Shown piece after piece: positions 1 through 7,525 of a stretch of 61,608 nt of DNA (the stretch's first letter is position 1; every line of letters starts with the position of its first letter). Below the pieces are notes generated by a model. It saw only the letters and a list, made by a program, of their open reading frames with translations. It ran no database searches and was not told the origin of the DNA. Position numbers and translations under genes: made by a program. The DNA lies in IMG/VR virus record IMGVR_UViG_3300025120_000048, positions 1 through 61,608 of that record; one strand, 5' to 3'. The DNA comes from a virus.

Positions 1-2
1 CA

Positions 3-176
3 GTTGAAACTCCTGAACGAGCAAAAATTTGGAGAGATAGTGAATTAAAAGGATCTGATTATATAGTTCCATTAACTGACCATCCTGATCATGCAGCAAC
101 TATAACATATAGACAAGAATTAAGAGACTGGCCATCTACAGATGCCTTTCCAGACACTAAACCTATAAAACCTTAA
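3..176 (+). CDS. Tail-assembly-chaperone-like protein, C-terminal fragment
   Basis: The gene enters from outside the window, so only the last 57 residues are visible. They contain W-R-D-S-E-L followed by a D-Y-I-V-P-L-T-D stretch and Y-R-Q-E-L-R-D-W-P. This pattern is typical of small phage tail-fibre assembly chaperones, where 'R..LL..SD' is followed by 'YRQALRDLP'. It ends three bases before the next start codon and sits beside fibre-like genes, which fits a role in fibre folding or attachment. The family call is from memory of the motif and is moderately sure. Confidence 0.6.
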   Translation, partial: VETPERAKIWRDSELKGSDYIVPLTDHPDHAATITYRQELRDWPSTDAFPDTKPIKP

Positions 177-178
177 TT

Positions 179-565
179 ATGGCATTAACTAAAGTAAACA
201 CAGGAGTAATAGCTGATGATGCTGTCACTAGTGTTAAGGTTGGTACTGAGTTTACAACAGCATCTGCTTTGACAGCAGCTGCTACTATAAATGTGGATTA
301 TACAACAGCTCAAGTATTTACATTAACACCTAACGCTAATACAACATTAAATATTACAAACCCCGTTATTGGAGTAGCTAAAACAATAATTGTAACTGGT
401 GCAGGTGGAACTTATACAGTAGCATATACAGTTGGTGGTGCTGCGGGTACATTTAATTTAATTGCAGGAGAATATGATGACACTTCAGCAAAAAAGAATT
501 TTATACAAATAACGTGTGTAAGTGCTACTGAATTTTGGTATTCAATTTCACAAATAGCAGTTTAA
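179..565 (+). CDS. Small beta-rich tail/fibre-associated protein
   Basis: 128 residues, rich in Thr, Ala and Val with almost no charge, typical of beta-structured virion surface proteins. The N-terminus (A-L-T-K-V-N-T-G-V-I-A-D-D-A-V) resembles the short repeat-bearing starts of marine phage fibre proteins. The remainder (about 40-128) has alternating Thr/Asn/Val strands and a G-A-G-G-T-Y-T-V hairpin. It lies between a chaperone-like fragment and a glycine-rich adhesin-like gene. No specific family is recognised; a structural role is inferred from composition and place. Confidence 0.55.
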   Translation: MALTKVNTGVIADDAVTSVKVGTEFTTASALTAAATINVDYTTAQVFTLTPNANTTLNITNPVIGVAKTIIVTGAGGTYTVAYTVGGAAGTFNLIAGEYDDTSAKKNFIQITCVSATEFWYSISQIAV

Positions 566-566
566 T

Positions 567-1496
567 ATGTTTGGACAAGGTTTAGTTTTTGGAGGAATTG
601 CCGGTGCTGCATCGACTTTAGTTGATTTTCTTGTTGTTGCCGGTGCGGGTACAGGTGGTTCAGGACATAGTCAATACTCATCGTTTTCAGCCGTTGGCGT
701 TTCCGCCGGAGGAGGTGGAGCCGGTGGTTTACGAACATCATACGGGTCAACATCTGGAGGTGGTGCGTCGGCGGAATCACAACTTGAATTTTCATCAGGA
801 ACAACATACACAATCACAGTCGGTGCGGGTGGTGCGGGTGGTTCTTCCCCCGGACCAATCAATGGAAATAATACATTAATATCCGGTTCAGATATAACAA
901 CAATCACTTCAACTGGTGGTGGTTGTGGTGCTAAGACACCAACCTTCAGTTCTTCACCAGCGGGAACAGGTGGTTCCGGTGGTGGTGGTGGTTATAATCA
1001 AATAACCGGAGGCGCGGCAACATCAAGTCCAACTCAAGGATTTGCCGGTGGAAATGGTAACGCTAATGCTGCATCCGGTGGAGGTGGTGGAGCCGGTCAA
1101 GTTGGAGAAAATGCCGGAAGTTATGCGTCCGGAGACGGCGGGGATGGTTTAGCAGTTTCAATTACTGGGTCGTCAATATTTTACGCTGCAGGTGGCGGTG
1201 GGGGAAGAGCATCAACCGGCGGAACTCGTGGTCTTGGTGGAAACGGAGGCGGTGGCGATGGTTCTAACATCCGATACCAAAATATGAATGGCGTCGGAAA
1301 TGGTAGCGTCAACACCGGAAGCGGTGGCGGTGGTGCTTTTGATAGCGATTTTCATTCCGGTGGCGGATCGGGTATTGTTATTTTAAGGGTACCAACCGCA
1401 GAATATTCCGGAACTACGACAGGAAGTCCTACAGTAACTACGGATGGATCTGATACAATTTTAAAATTTACAGGAAGCGGTTCTTATACACATTAA
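567..1496 (+). CDS. Glycine-rich adhesin-like tail-fibre protein
   Basis: 309 residues, dominated by long Gly tracts between about residues 20 and 275. It starts with a hydrophobic strand (D-F-L-V-V-A-G-A-G) and ends with S-G-I-V-I-L-R-V-P. This is the familiar marine phage 'VEYLVVAGGG ... GIVIIRY' glycine-rich family, thought to form polyglycine-type surface domains that contact host receptors. The ending T-I-L-K-F-T-G-S-G-S-Y-T-H is typical of that family. Its coding sequence uses many GCC-GGT/GCC-GGA codons and is visibly richer in G and C than its neighbours, compatible with recent exchange of receptor-binding modules. Receptor binding is inferred. Confidence 0.65.
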   Translation: MFGQGLVFGGIAGAASTLVDFLVVAGAGTGGSGHSQYSSFSAVGVSAGGGGAGGLRTSYGSTSGGGASAESQLEFSSGTTYTITVGAGGAGGSSPGPINGNNTLISGSDITTITSTGGGCGAKTPTFSSSPAGTGGSGGGGGYNQITGGAATSSPTQGFAGGNGNANAASGGGGGAGQVGENAGSYASGDGGDGLAVSITGSSIFYAAGGGGGRASTGGTRGLGGNGGGGDGSNIRYQNMNGVGNGSVNTGSGGGGAFDSDFHSGGGSGIVILRVPTAEYSGTTTGSPTVTTDGSDTILKFTGSGSYTH

Positions 1497-1497
1497 T

Positions 1498-1854
1498 ATG
1501 GCACATTTTGCAAAATTAGATTTAAACAATATTGTTACACAAGTTTTAGTAGTAAACAACGATGTTCTTTTAAATGCTGATAATACTGAAAGCGAATACA
1601 AAGGAAAGGTATTTTTAAATTCATTATTTGGAAACGCAACTTGGATACAAACTTCTTATAATGGAAACATAAGAAAACAATTTGCGGCAATTGGTTTTAA
1701 ATATGATTCAACAAATGATGTTTTTATTGTTCCACAACCTTTTGCAAGTTGGACACTTGATTTAAATCACGATTGGCAACCGCCTACACCTTATCCAACA
1801 GACGGGGAATTGTATAAATGGAATGAAGACAATCAATCTTGGGATTCAATCTAA
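1498..1854 (+). CDS. Tail-fibre-associated protein of the T4-like cyanophage 'MAHFAKLD' type
   Basis: 118 residues beginning M-A-H-F-A-K-L-D, with T-S-Y-N-G-N-I-R-K-Q-F-A at about 60-71 and a W-Q-P-P-T-P-Y-P motif near 97-104. I know this pattern from small virion proteins encoded next to fibres in marine myoviruses, where its exact role is unknown. It starts one base after the adhesin stop. The frame stays open beyond the TAA at 1852-1854 as far as 1951 (see the separate entry). Confidence 0.65.
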   Translation: MAHFAKLDLNNIVTQVLVVNNDVLLNADNTESEYKGKVFLNSLFGNATWIQTSYNGNIRKQFAAIGFKYDSTNDVFIVPQPFASWTLDLNHDWQPPTPYPTDGELYKWNEDNQSWDSI

Positions 1855-1953
1855 TGGAATACATACAAACAAATAGCACCTACACCTAGTATAGTAGGCA
1901 CAGACTCAGTATTAATCTTTACAACTGGAACAGGAACAATAAAATTTAGCTAA
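1855..1953 (+). other. In-frame open extension beyond the stop at 1852-1854
   Basis: The reading frame of the preceding gene continues directly after its TAA with 32 sense codons (starting W-N-T-Y-K-Q-I-A-P) to a second TAA at 1951-1953. The peptide is Thr/Gly/Ile-rich, like a fibre tail. It may be a remnant of a longer C-terminus cut by a nonsense change, or the product of rare stop read-through. No separate ATG serves this frame. Confidence 0.35.
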
Positions 1954-1963
1954 AAACAATAAA

Positions 1964-2089
1964 ATGGCAGGAACAGTAGTAGAATCAACAAATGTAGATT
2001 CATCAATTATAAAAACAATAACATTAACACAAGCAGCATATGATGCATTAGGATCGTATAGTGCAAGTACAATATATATAACAACATAA
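1964..2089 (+). CDS. Small hypothetical protein, 41 aa
   Basis: An ATG preceded by an A-rich leader opens a 41-residue frame (M-A-G-T-V-V-E-S-T-N ... I-Y-I-T-T). The segment L-T-Q-A-A-Y-D-A-L-G resembles the end of short fibre or adaptor peptides ('T..EYDALGT.D..TLYI'), and a similar phrase (L-T-S-A-E-Y-T-A-I-G) occurs in the 795-residue fibre at 55250. It lies between fibre-type genes in the same direction. A structural accessory role is plausible but not shown. Confidence 0.5.
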   Translation: MAGTVVESTNVDSSIIKTITLTQAAYDALGSYSASTIYITT

Positions 2090-2099
2090 AATATAAATA

Positions 2100-2966
2100 A
2101 TGGCAATATATTTAGGAGCAACAGAATTATCAACCGGCGGCGGTGGAGGCGGCGGTGGTGGCTTTACAAAAGAATATAATTTAAGAGGTAATATTGCACA
2201 AGGTCGAGTTTATCCTTTTGGATATACAGGTGGCAATACAGCTATTACTATTGATCAAGCTAATACAACCGCTTTAGCTAATGGAACTAAATGTACTCTT
2301 TGGTTTGGTTATCCTATTACAGATGGGCCTTATATTATACAAAAAACAGGTAGTTCTGGAGGAAATTACAACAATTTTGATTTTGTGAGTACTCCACCGA
2401 GTACCACACATAATAATAATACTGTTACTATTTGTAATATTAATACAGATATAGCAGTTAATCCAGCTACAGATTTAGGTTTAGTAGATGGCGCTTCAAT
2501 TGGTTATTTTATAATTGGAGGAGGAGCAAACGGATATGATCCTACCAATCAATCAGGAAGTGCTGGAGGAGGAGGTAATGGAGGAAGATTTACAAGTGGG
2601 ACATTAACTATAGCTACAGCATCAACAAATTTAGTACTAACATGTGGTAATGGTGGTGGAAGATCTCTTAGTGAAGGTAATTCTACAATTGTTTATGGAA
2701 GCACTACACTTTCAACTTCTGGATTTCCTTTTGGAAAAGGAGCATTTCGAACAGATGGATATGGTAACAGTTCGTGGCGTTTAGCTGAAGGTTTTCAAGG
2801 AGTTAATGGCTACGGAATGGGAGGAGGAGCTGGTAATAATATATATGATGTAGGAGGTGTGGGACCCGGTTTTCCTCAAGGTTATGGCTCTGGTGGAGCT
2901 TGTAGCACGTCAACGGCATTTGCAAATCATGGTGGCGGTGCCGGATCAGTAATTTTATATTACTAA
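2100..2966 (+). CDS. Glycine-rich tail-fibre/adhesin-like protein
   Basis: 288 residues. The N-terminal M-A-I-Y-L-G-A-T-E-L-S matches the 'xVYLGxxx' peptide repeated in the small protein at 55136, followed by nine consecutive Gly (13-21). The second half (about 145-288) has Gly clusters like the adhesin at 567, ending G-G-G-A-G-S-V-I-L-Y-Y. The composition suggests a second receptor-contacting glycine-rich protein. Its base composition is more AT-rich than that of the 567-1496 gene, so the two probably have different histories. Confidence 0.6.
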   Translation: MAIYLGATELSTGGGGGGGGGFTKEYNLRGNIAQGRVYPFGYTGGNTAITIDQANTTALANGTKCTLWFGYPITDGPYIIQKTGSSGGNYNNFDFVSTPPSTTHNNNTVTICNINTDIAVNPATDLGLVDGASIGYFIIGGGANGYDPTNQSGSAGGGGNGGRFTSGTLTIATASTNLVLTCGNGGGRSLSEGNSTIVYGSTTLSTSGFPFGKGAFRTDGYGNSSWRLAEGFQGVNGYGMGGGAGNNIYDVGGVGPGFPQGYGSGGACSTSTAFANHGGGAGSVILYY

Positions 2967-3005
2967 AAAATAAAAAAAACAAGTAATAATATATTATAAA
3001 CCAAT

Positions 3006-3092
3006 ATGCTAAAGAAAGCTTACCTTTGGCATTATAATAATTTGTGTAAGCTAAAAAACCAATACCAAAATGACACTATATTACCGGACTAG
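3006..3092 (+). CDS. Possible 28-aa peptide
   Basis: An ATG at 3006 opens 28 codons (M-L-K-K-A-Y-L-W-H-Y-N-N ...) that overlap the start of the next gene in another frame. It fills the gap between 2967 and 3069. It has basic and aromatic character but no recognised family and may be a chance frame. Confidence 0.25.
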   Translation: MLKKAYLWHYNNLCKLKNQYQNDTILPD

Positions 3093-3360
3093 TACGTGGA
3101 ATAGTCAACCACAAATTTCAGAAGAAACCAAAAACCTTTGGAAGCACATCGCTGATAAAGAAAATTGGCGTATAACCCAATTACCAAACGGATTTTTTCA
3201 AACTGAATATCAAGATTTTAAAATAGATACTGATTGGAATGATGTAACTAGAAGAGAAACATTAGAAGGAGCTGAGGCTGCTATTGATGCTTCAATTGAA
3301 TATTACAAAAAGAAAATTGGTTATCTTGAAGGACCTAAAGTTGTAAAAACTTTCAAATAA
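3070..3360 (+). CDS. Hypothetical protein, 96 aa
   Basis: 96 residues, hydrophilic, with many aromatic residues in the first half (Y-Y-R-T-S-T-W-N-S-Q-P-Q) and a helical charged second half (E-T-L-E-G-A-E-A-A-I-D-A-S-I-E-Y-Y-K-K-K). It directly precedes groEL with a 27-base gap. I do not recognise the family. It looks soluble and cytoplasmic. Confidence 0.6.
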   Translation: MTLYYRTSTWNSQPQISEETKNLWKHIADKENWRITQLPNGFFQTEYQDFKIDTDWNDVTRRETLEGAEAAIDASIEYYKKKIGYLEGPKVVKTFK

Positions 3361-3387
3361 ATATTACTAATCAAATTTAATTAAATT

Positions 3388-4941
3388 ATGTCAGACGCAA
3401 TCGTCAAAAACCTTAGCTTTGGAAATGAAGCTAGGGAAAAAGTATTTGAAGGTATAAATAAACTCACTAATGCTGTCAGCTCTACATTAGGAGCTGGTGG
3501 TAAGTGCGTAATGCTGGAAGATGGATCAGGTAAACCTGTTATTACAAAAGATGGAGTAACTGTAGCAGATAGTATTATACTATTAGACCCAGTTGAAAAC
3601 ATGGGAGCAACACTTTTAAAAGAAGCAGCTCGCAAAACAGTTAAAGAAGCCGGAGATGGAACTACTACAGCTACCGTATTAGCTCATGCAATACTTCATG
3701 AAGCCTCTAAAATACATAAAAGTGTAAGTGTAAGAGATGTTAAATTTGGAATTGATTCAGCTCTTAAAAAGACTTTAAAATATTTAGATAAAATTAAAGT
3801 TCCTGTTAAAGGAAATATGATTGATCAAATAGCTACAATATCAACTAATAATGATTCTGATCTTGGTAAAATAATTGGTGATGCTTTTAGAGCAGTAGAT
3901 GAAACAGGTGTAGTTATGATGGAAATGTCATCACTTGCAGAAACAGAAATTGAAATTGTAGATGGTGTTCAATATGAAAAGGGATTAATAAACTCTCATT
4001 TTATAACAAGTAAAGAAAATAGAACAGCTGAATTAGAAAATCCGGAAGTTTTATTAATTGAATCACCAGTAGAAAATGTAAGACAAATACAAAGTATATT
4101 AGAATACGTTATAAAAAACAATAAACCTTTATTAATAGTAGCAGATATTGAGCAACCAGTTATAGCTGCTTTAGCCATGAATAAAGTAAAGGGTAATATA
4201 AAAGTTAATGTTATAAATGCTCCTACATATGGAATAACTAAAAAAGAAATGTTAACTGATTTAGCTATGTTAACGGGAGCAACAATAATTAATGAAGATT
4301 TAGGTGATGATTTAGATTTTATTAAACCAGAATTTTTAGGGACATGCTTAAAAAGTATTACAACAGATGAAGAAACTATAATTCAAGTTTCTGAACCTTC
4401 AGGAGAAGTTTTAAAATCTATAAAACAAATAAAAAAAGATTTAAATAAAAATAAACCTCCCGCTGAAATCATTAGATTAGAAAAACGTTTAGCTCGTTTA
4501 TCGGCTAAAATAGCAATAGTAAAAGTAGGTGCTAATTCAGATATAGAATTAAAAGAAAAATCAGATAGGGTTGAAGATGCAATATGTGCAACTAAAGCTG
4601 CAATAAAAGAAGGTATTGTTCCAGGTGGAGGTATAGCATTACATAACGCGGCTGATTCAATTAAAAATCCATCAACATCTGAAAAAATACTTATAAATGC
4701 AATTAAATATCCATATAAAACAATATTAAGTAATGCGGGTATTACATATGGACCATTTTTAGGTGAAGGTACTGGTATTAATGTAATAACAGGTAAAAGT
4801 TGTAATCTTATTAAAAGTGGTATTATAGATCCACTGCTAGTTACAAAAAGTGCATTATCAAATGCAGTATCTGTTGCAACTACAATATTATCTACAGATT
4901 GTGTAATCAATAATTTAAGAGTTGATGAAGGCAATAGGTAG
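3388..4941 (+). CDS. groL: Phage-encoded chaperonin GroEL (Hsp60)
   Basis: 517 residues against about 545 in bacteria. The equatorial ATP site is intact: L-G-A-G-G-K (34-39), D-G-T-T-T-A-T-V (90-97), V-P-G-G-G-I-A-L in the C-terminal third, and the D-R-V-E-D-A motif carrying the catalytic Asp. The intermediate and apical domains are recognisable (V-Q-Y-E-K-G-L-I-N-S-H-F; K-P-L-L-I-V-A). Differences are seen in the apical substrate/GroES-binding groove: the bacterial Y-L-S-P-Y-F is L-I-N-S-H-F, and A-P-G-F-G-D is A-P-T-Y-G-I. The Gly-Met tail is absent. It overlaps groES, forming one operon, and probably folds phage virion or replication proteins. Confidence 0.95.
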   Translation: MSDAIVKNLSFGNEAREKVFEGINKLTNAVSSTLGAGGKCVMLEDGSGKPVITKDGVTVADSIILLDPVENMGATLLKEAARKTVKEAGDGTTTATVLAHAILHEASKIHKSVSVRDVKFGIDSALKKTLKYLDKIKVPVKGNMIDQIATISTNNDSDLGKIIGDAFRAVDETGVVMMEMSSLAETEIEIVDGVQYEKGLINSHFITSKENRTAELENPEVLLIESPVENVRQIQSILEYVIKNNKPLLIVADIEQPVIAALAMNKVKGNIKVNVINAPTYGITKKEMLTDLAMLTGATIINEDLGDDLDFIKPEFLGTCLKSITTDEETIIQVSEPSGEVLKSIKQIKKDLNKNKPPAEIIRLEKRLARLSAKIAIVKVGANSDIELKEKSDRVEDAICATKAAIKEGIVPGGGIALHNAADSIKNPSTSEKILINAIKYPYKTILSNAGITYGPFLGEGTGINVITGKSCNLIKSGIIDPLLVTKSALSNAVSVATTILSTDCVINNLRVDEGNR

Positions 4942-5185
4942 AAATTTAATAATAAATAAGACAGCTAAAGAAATATCTAAAACAGAAGGAGGATTGCTTT
5001 TAGCGGATGCTCATAAAGATGATGTAAGATATATAGAAGCAGAAGTAATATCAGTAGGTGATGAAGTTGAAGGCATAAAACAAAAAGATAAAATATATTT
5101 TGATAAACATGCTGGACATATTATAGAAATAAACAAAACAGCTTATCATGTTATAAAATCTTCTGATATAGTTGTAGTGTTATGA
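4925..5185 (+). CDS. groS: Phage-encoded co-chaperonin GroES
   Basis: 86 residues from the ATG at 4925; an in-frame TTG lies one codon upstream. The first segment (K-A-I-G-R-N-L-I-I-N) corresponds to the GroES beta-barrel edge. The mobile loop shows E-G-G-L-L-L, matching the G-G-I-V-L hydrophobic hook that docks onto GroEL. The tail has G-D-E-V-E-G-I-K-Q-K-D-K-I-Y-F and S-S-D-I-V-V-V-L, the usual GroES ending. It overlaps the end of groEL by 17 bases, so the pair is probably translationally coupled. A dedicated GroES fits the altered groove in the phage GroEL. Confidence 0.92.
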   Translation: MKAIGRNLIINKTAKEISKTEGGLLLADAHKDDVRYIEAEVISVGDEVEGIKQKDKIYFDKHAGHIIEINKTAYHVIKSSDIVVVL

Positions 5186-5628
5186 AAAAGCTTGAGGCAA
5201 GTGAATTAAGAGATATAAACTTGCTAAAACATTATAGAATAATTCGAAAGTGGGCTTGTCGTAATAACAATTTAAATGATGCTGATTTAGAGCTTTTAAT
5301 TTATTTTGATTGCACTAAATTATTTACAAAACAAGATTATAAGATAGGTACGTACGCTTACAGCTGGGATAATAAGCGCTGGAACAGATTATTGAAAGAG
5401 AGTTGGATTGAAGTATGGAGACGTCGGAATCAAACTACTCAAAAGTATAACATATACAAAGTTTCATTTAAGTGTAAACAGCTAATAAGTAGAATGTACC
5501 GTATTATGCTTGGTGAAGAAGATATTCCTAGTAGTGAAAAAAGAAATTCAATTATGAGGGGTAAAACTTACACTGATATTGTTTTGCAAACTGCAATAAA
5601 AAATGTAAATAATGATAAAAATAGATAA
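5182..5628 (+). CDS. Winged-helix-like putative DNA-binding protein
   Basis: 148 residues, overlapping the groES stop by four bases. It has an N-terminal helical block (L-K-H-Y-R-I-I-R-K-W-A-C) then L-E-L-L-I-Y-F, a Trp/Arg-rich centre (W-D-N-K-R-W-N-R-L-L-K-E-S-W-I-E-V-W) and a basic wing (R-R-R-N-Q-T-T-Q-K-Y). The helix-turn-wing order and 'YKVSFKCKQLISRMYRIMLGE' ending remind me of MarR-like small proteins common in marine phages. The function is unknown; transcriptional or packaging-linked DNA binding is inferred. Confidence 0.55.
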   Translation: MKKLEASELRDINLLKHYRIIRKWACRNNNLNDADLELLIYFDCTKLFTKQDYKIGTYAYSWDNKRWNRLLKESWIEVWRRRNQTTQKYNIYKVSFKCKQLISRMYRIMLGEEDIPSSEKRNSIMRGKTYTDIVLQTAIKNVNNDKNR

Positions 5629-5629
5629 T

Positions 5630-5872
5630 ATGAAAAAAGAAGAATCAGCATTTAGTTATTTAGGAGCTGTTGATCCTATGGGAACAACATTACCTTCTGC
5701 TGACTTACAAGGAATTATGCCAATTCCAGGACAAGCAAGTAGGGGTCCTGCTATGTCTCCCTCACCATTTACTCCTAGAGAAATGCAAACTGGAGCACAA
5801 ATATTTGGACAACCCATACCTAATTCATTTGATAGAGAAATACCAACAACAAATTTAAATAATACACAATGA
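5630..5872 (+). CDS. Hypothetical proline-rich protein, 80 aa
   Basis: I chose the ATG at 5630 (M-K-K-E-E-S-A-F-S-Y-L-G), since the earlier in-frame ATG at 5612 overlaps the preceding gene. The protein has little predicted structure: it is Pro/Gly/Ser-rich with P-S-P-F-T-P-R-E-M and ends L-N-N-T-Q. It overlaps the next gene by four bases. It is a low-complexity peptide typical of minor virion or scaffold-associated proteins; no function is assigned. Confidence 0.55.
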   Translation: MKKEESAFSYLGAVDPMGTTLPSADLQGIMPIPGQASRGPAMSPSPFTPREMQTGAQIFGQPIPNSFDREIPTTNLNNTQ

Positions 5873-6141
5873 AAGAAGATAAAGCATACAATGCAGCATC
5901 AAAAAATAAAAAAGTAGGAATAGTAGGTGAATCACATATATGGGACGGGCCTTTAAGTCAAGACAATCGTCAGCACGCACCAGGTTCTAGTAGTGGTATT
6001 AATGGAATGGAAGTTTCTAAATATCCTACAAAAGCATATCCTGCAGGTACACCTATTACTTCAATAGCTCAAGCTAATAAAGGAGGAGATGCAAATGCCC
6101 TTAAGTCTGTAAAAAGATATACAGGTAATGCTAAATTTTAA
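5869..6141 (+). CDS. Hypothetical protein, 90 aa
   Basis: 90 residues, hydrophilic, with Lys-rich N-terminus (K-E-D-K-A-Y-N-A-A-S-K-N-K-K) and a Gly/Ser/Pro middle. There is no membrane segment or known motif. It begins at an ATGA overlap with the previous gene, so translation is probably coupled. The function is unknown. Confidence 0.5.
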   Translation: MKEDKAYNAASKNKKVGIVGESHIWDGPLSQDNRQHAPGSSSGINGMEVSKYPTKAYPAGTPITSIAQANKGGDANALKSVKRYTGNAKF

Positions 6142-6148
6142 ATCGACA

Positions 6149-6301
6149 ATGACGGATTTGAAGCTTTACATTATAAATGGTGCATCGCTGATGGTTTCAT
6201 TAATGAGCATCGACGCATATTTAAAAATAACTTTATTGCTTTTAACAATTGGTTATACTATTCATAAGTGGTATATTTTGAGTAAAAGCGCTAAAAAATA
6301 A
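6149..6301 (+). CDS. Small membrane protein, holin-like
   Basis: A 50-residue frame starting at 6149 contains two hydrophobic stretches (I-N-G-A-S-L-M-V-S-L-M-S and L-K-I-T-L-L-L-L-T-I-G-Y-T-I) and a basic end (S-K-S-A-K-K). It stops five bases before the endolysin start. Small size, two potential membrane spans and adjacency to a cell-wall hydrolase suggest a holin, but a larger holin-like gene also exists at 9528, so the assignment is tentative. Confidence 0.6.
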   Translation: MTDLKLYIINGASLMVSLMSIDAYLKITLLLLTIGYTIHKWYILSKSAKK

Positions 6302-6306
6302 GTAAT

Positions 6307-6774
6307 ATGAAAAGTAAGTATATTAGTGAACATATAACTTACAGTGAATCTATAAAATCCTCAACCGCAATACGAAAAGGTATTGAAAATATACCAACAG
6401 AATATCAAATGCAAAACATGAGCCAAGTAGCTGATAAAGTATTTGAACCACTACGCGAATGGGTTGGAGGACCAATTAAAGTAACTTCGTTTTTTCGCTG
6501 TGAAAAATTAAATAAAGCAATAGGAGGGAGTTCCCGGTCACAACATTGTGAAGGAAGAGCAATTGATGTAGATGATATATATAATTATAAATCTAATGCT
6601 GAAATGTTTCATTTTATAAAAGACAATTTAGATTTTGATCAATTAATATGGGAATATGGAGATTCTCATAATCCCGACTGGGTACATTTTAGTTTTATAT
6701 CAGAAATGGAAAATAGAAAAAGAATACTCCAAGCTTTTAGAATAGATGGTAAAACACAATATAAAATAATATAA
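6307..6774 (+). CDS. Endolysin, peptidase M15 (D-Ala-D-Ala carboxypeptidase-like)
   Basis: 155 residues. The zinc-site signature S-Q-H-C-E-G-R-A-I-D is present at about 78-87 (SxHxxGxAxD family pattern), and the second part D-W-V-H lies near 128-131. A V-T-S-F-F-R-C segment precedes it, as in M15 subfamily enzymes. It should cleave peptide crosslinks of peptidoglycan to release progeny. There is no signal peptide, so export through a holin is expected; a holin-like gene lies directly upstream. Confidence 0.88.
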   Translation: MKSKYISEHITYSESIKSSTAIRKGIENIPTEYQMQNMSQVADKVFEPLREWVGGPIKVTSFFRCEKLNKAIGGSSRSQHCEGRAIDVDDIYNYKSNAEMFHFIKDNLDFDQLIWEYGDSHNPDWVHFSFISEMENRKRILQAFRIDGKTQYKII

Positions 6775-7094
6775 TGCCGTACGTACAAACAAATTCACCA
6801 TTCCTTAAAAAATCAAAGCCCCCTGCTCCTTCAAAAAAGAAGTCATTAGGCTATTATAATAAAGCTAAGTCTACAGGTACAGGAGCTGCGGCTGGGGGAG
6901 GAATGTCTGAAAAAGGCGTTAAAAAATATAAAAGAGATAATCCAGGTAGCAAACTGCAAACGGCAGTTACTAAAGATCCTAAGAAAATTAAAAAAGGAAG
7001 TAAAGCTTGGAAAAGACGTAAATCATTTTGTGCTCGATCTAAAGGATGGAAATCTAAAAGAGGTAGAGCTGCACGACGTCGATGGAACTGCTAA
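6774..7094 (+). CDS. Small basic protein of the DUF6321-like type
   Basis: 106 residues, extremely Lys/Arg-rich. The segment G-G-G-M-S-E-K-G-V-K-K-Y-K-R-D-N-P-G-S-K then T-A-V-T-K-D-P-K-K-I-K-K-G-S-K-A-W-K-R-R-K-S-F-C is highly conserved in marine phages in my memory. It ends with a basic R-A-A-R-R-R-W-N-C. The charge suggests binding to DNA, perhaps as a packaged nucleoid-like protein. It overlaps the endolysin stop (ATAATG). Confidence 0.7.
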   Translation: MPYVQTNSPFLKKSKPPAPSKKKSLGYYNKAKSTGTGAAAGGGMSEKGVKKYKRDNPGSKLQTAVTKDPKKIKKGSKAWKRRKSFCARSKGWKSKRGRAARRRWNC

Positions 7095-7104
7095 AATAAA
7101 AATT

Positions 7105-7287
7105 ATGAAAAAATTTCCACAAATTAAAAAAGCAAACAGAGGTAAATTTACAACATGGGCAAAAGCTAATGGTTTTAAAGATGCTTGTTCTGCAGCTTCA
7201 GCAGTGATGAAAGCAAAAAAAGGTAAGTATAGTAAAGACGTTAGAGAAATGGCAAACTATGCAAATAACTTTGGTTGCAAAAAATAA
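7105..7287 (+). CDS. Small basic protein, 60 aa
   Basis: I chose the ATG at 7105 (M-K-K-F-P-Q-I-K-K-A-N-R-G-K-F); the longer frame from 7030 would lie inside the previous gene. Lys-rich, with K-F-T-T-W-A-K-A-N-G-F and a Y-A-N-N-F-G-C-K-K end. It resembles short phage proteins with 'I.K..RGKFT.WAK' motifs that often sit near DUF6321-like genes. DNA association is suggested only by charge. Confidence 0.6.
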   Translation: MKKFPQIKKANRGKFTTWAKANGFKDACSAASAVMKAKKGKYSKDVREMANYANNFGCKK

Positions 7288-7308
7288 TTAATAATTAAAA
7301 TTAAACAA

Positions 7309-7521
7309 ATGGGAACTAAAATAACTAAAGGCAATGTACGTGCCGCAATGAGAGATGATAAAGCTCACATTGATTATTTAAAGAGAGATGTACTTGATGA
7401 TCAGCGTAAGGGTGGTAAATATAAAGATATTAATCAAACAGCTGATGAAAAACATATTTCAAAACTAGCAGGGGACATCAAGAGTGATGGATCTTTTTTA
7501 AGTAAACACATGAAACACTAA
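7309..7521 (+). CDS. Hypothetical protein, 70 aa
   Basis: 70 residues, helical and charged (A-M-R-D-D-K-A-H-I-D-Y-L-K-R-D-V ... F-L-S-K-H-M-K-H). It lies in a run of small basic genes, all plus strand. I do not recognise the family; it may be a minor virion component. Confidence 0.55.
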   Translation: MGTKITKGNVRAAMRDDKAHIDYLKRDVLDDQRKGGKYKDINQTADEKHISKLAGDIKSDGSFLSKHMKH

Positions 7522-7525
7522 TATT

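Noticed and set aside
567-2966. Diversity-generating retroelement for the adhesin genes
   Set aside because: No reverse transcriptase and no template repeat were found; the similarity is due to glycine-rich composition.
4383-4934. Antisense open frame of 183 codons opposite groEL
   Set aside because: It is a complement of a clear GroEL sequence, with low-complexity hydrophobic translation and no leader; treated as a shadow.
3388-5185. Bacterial contamination explaining groEL/groES
   Set aside because: Both genes are embedded in a continuous set of phage genes with overlapping ends and the same base composition, and GroEL is too divergent.
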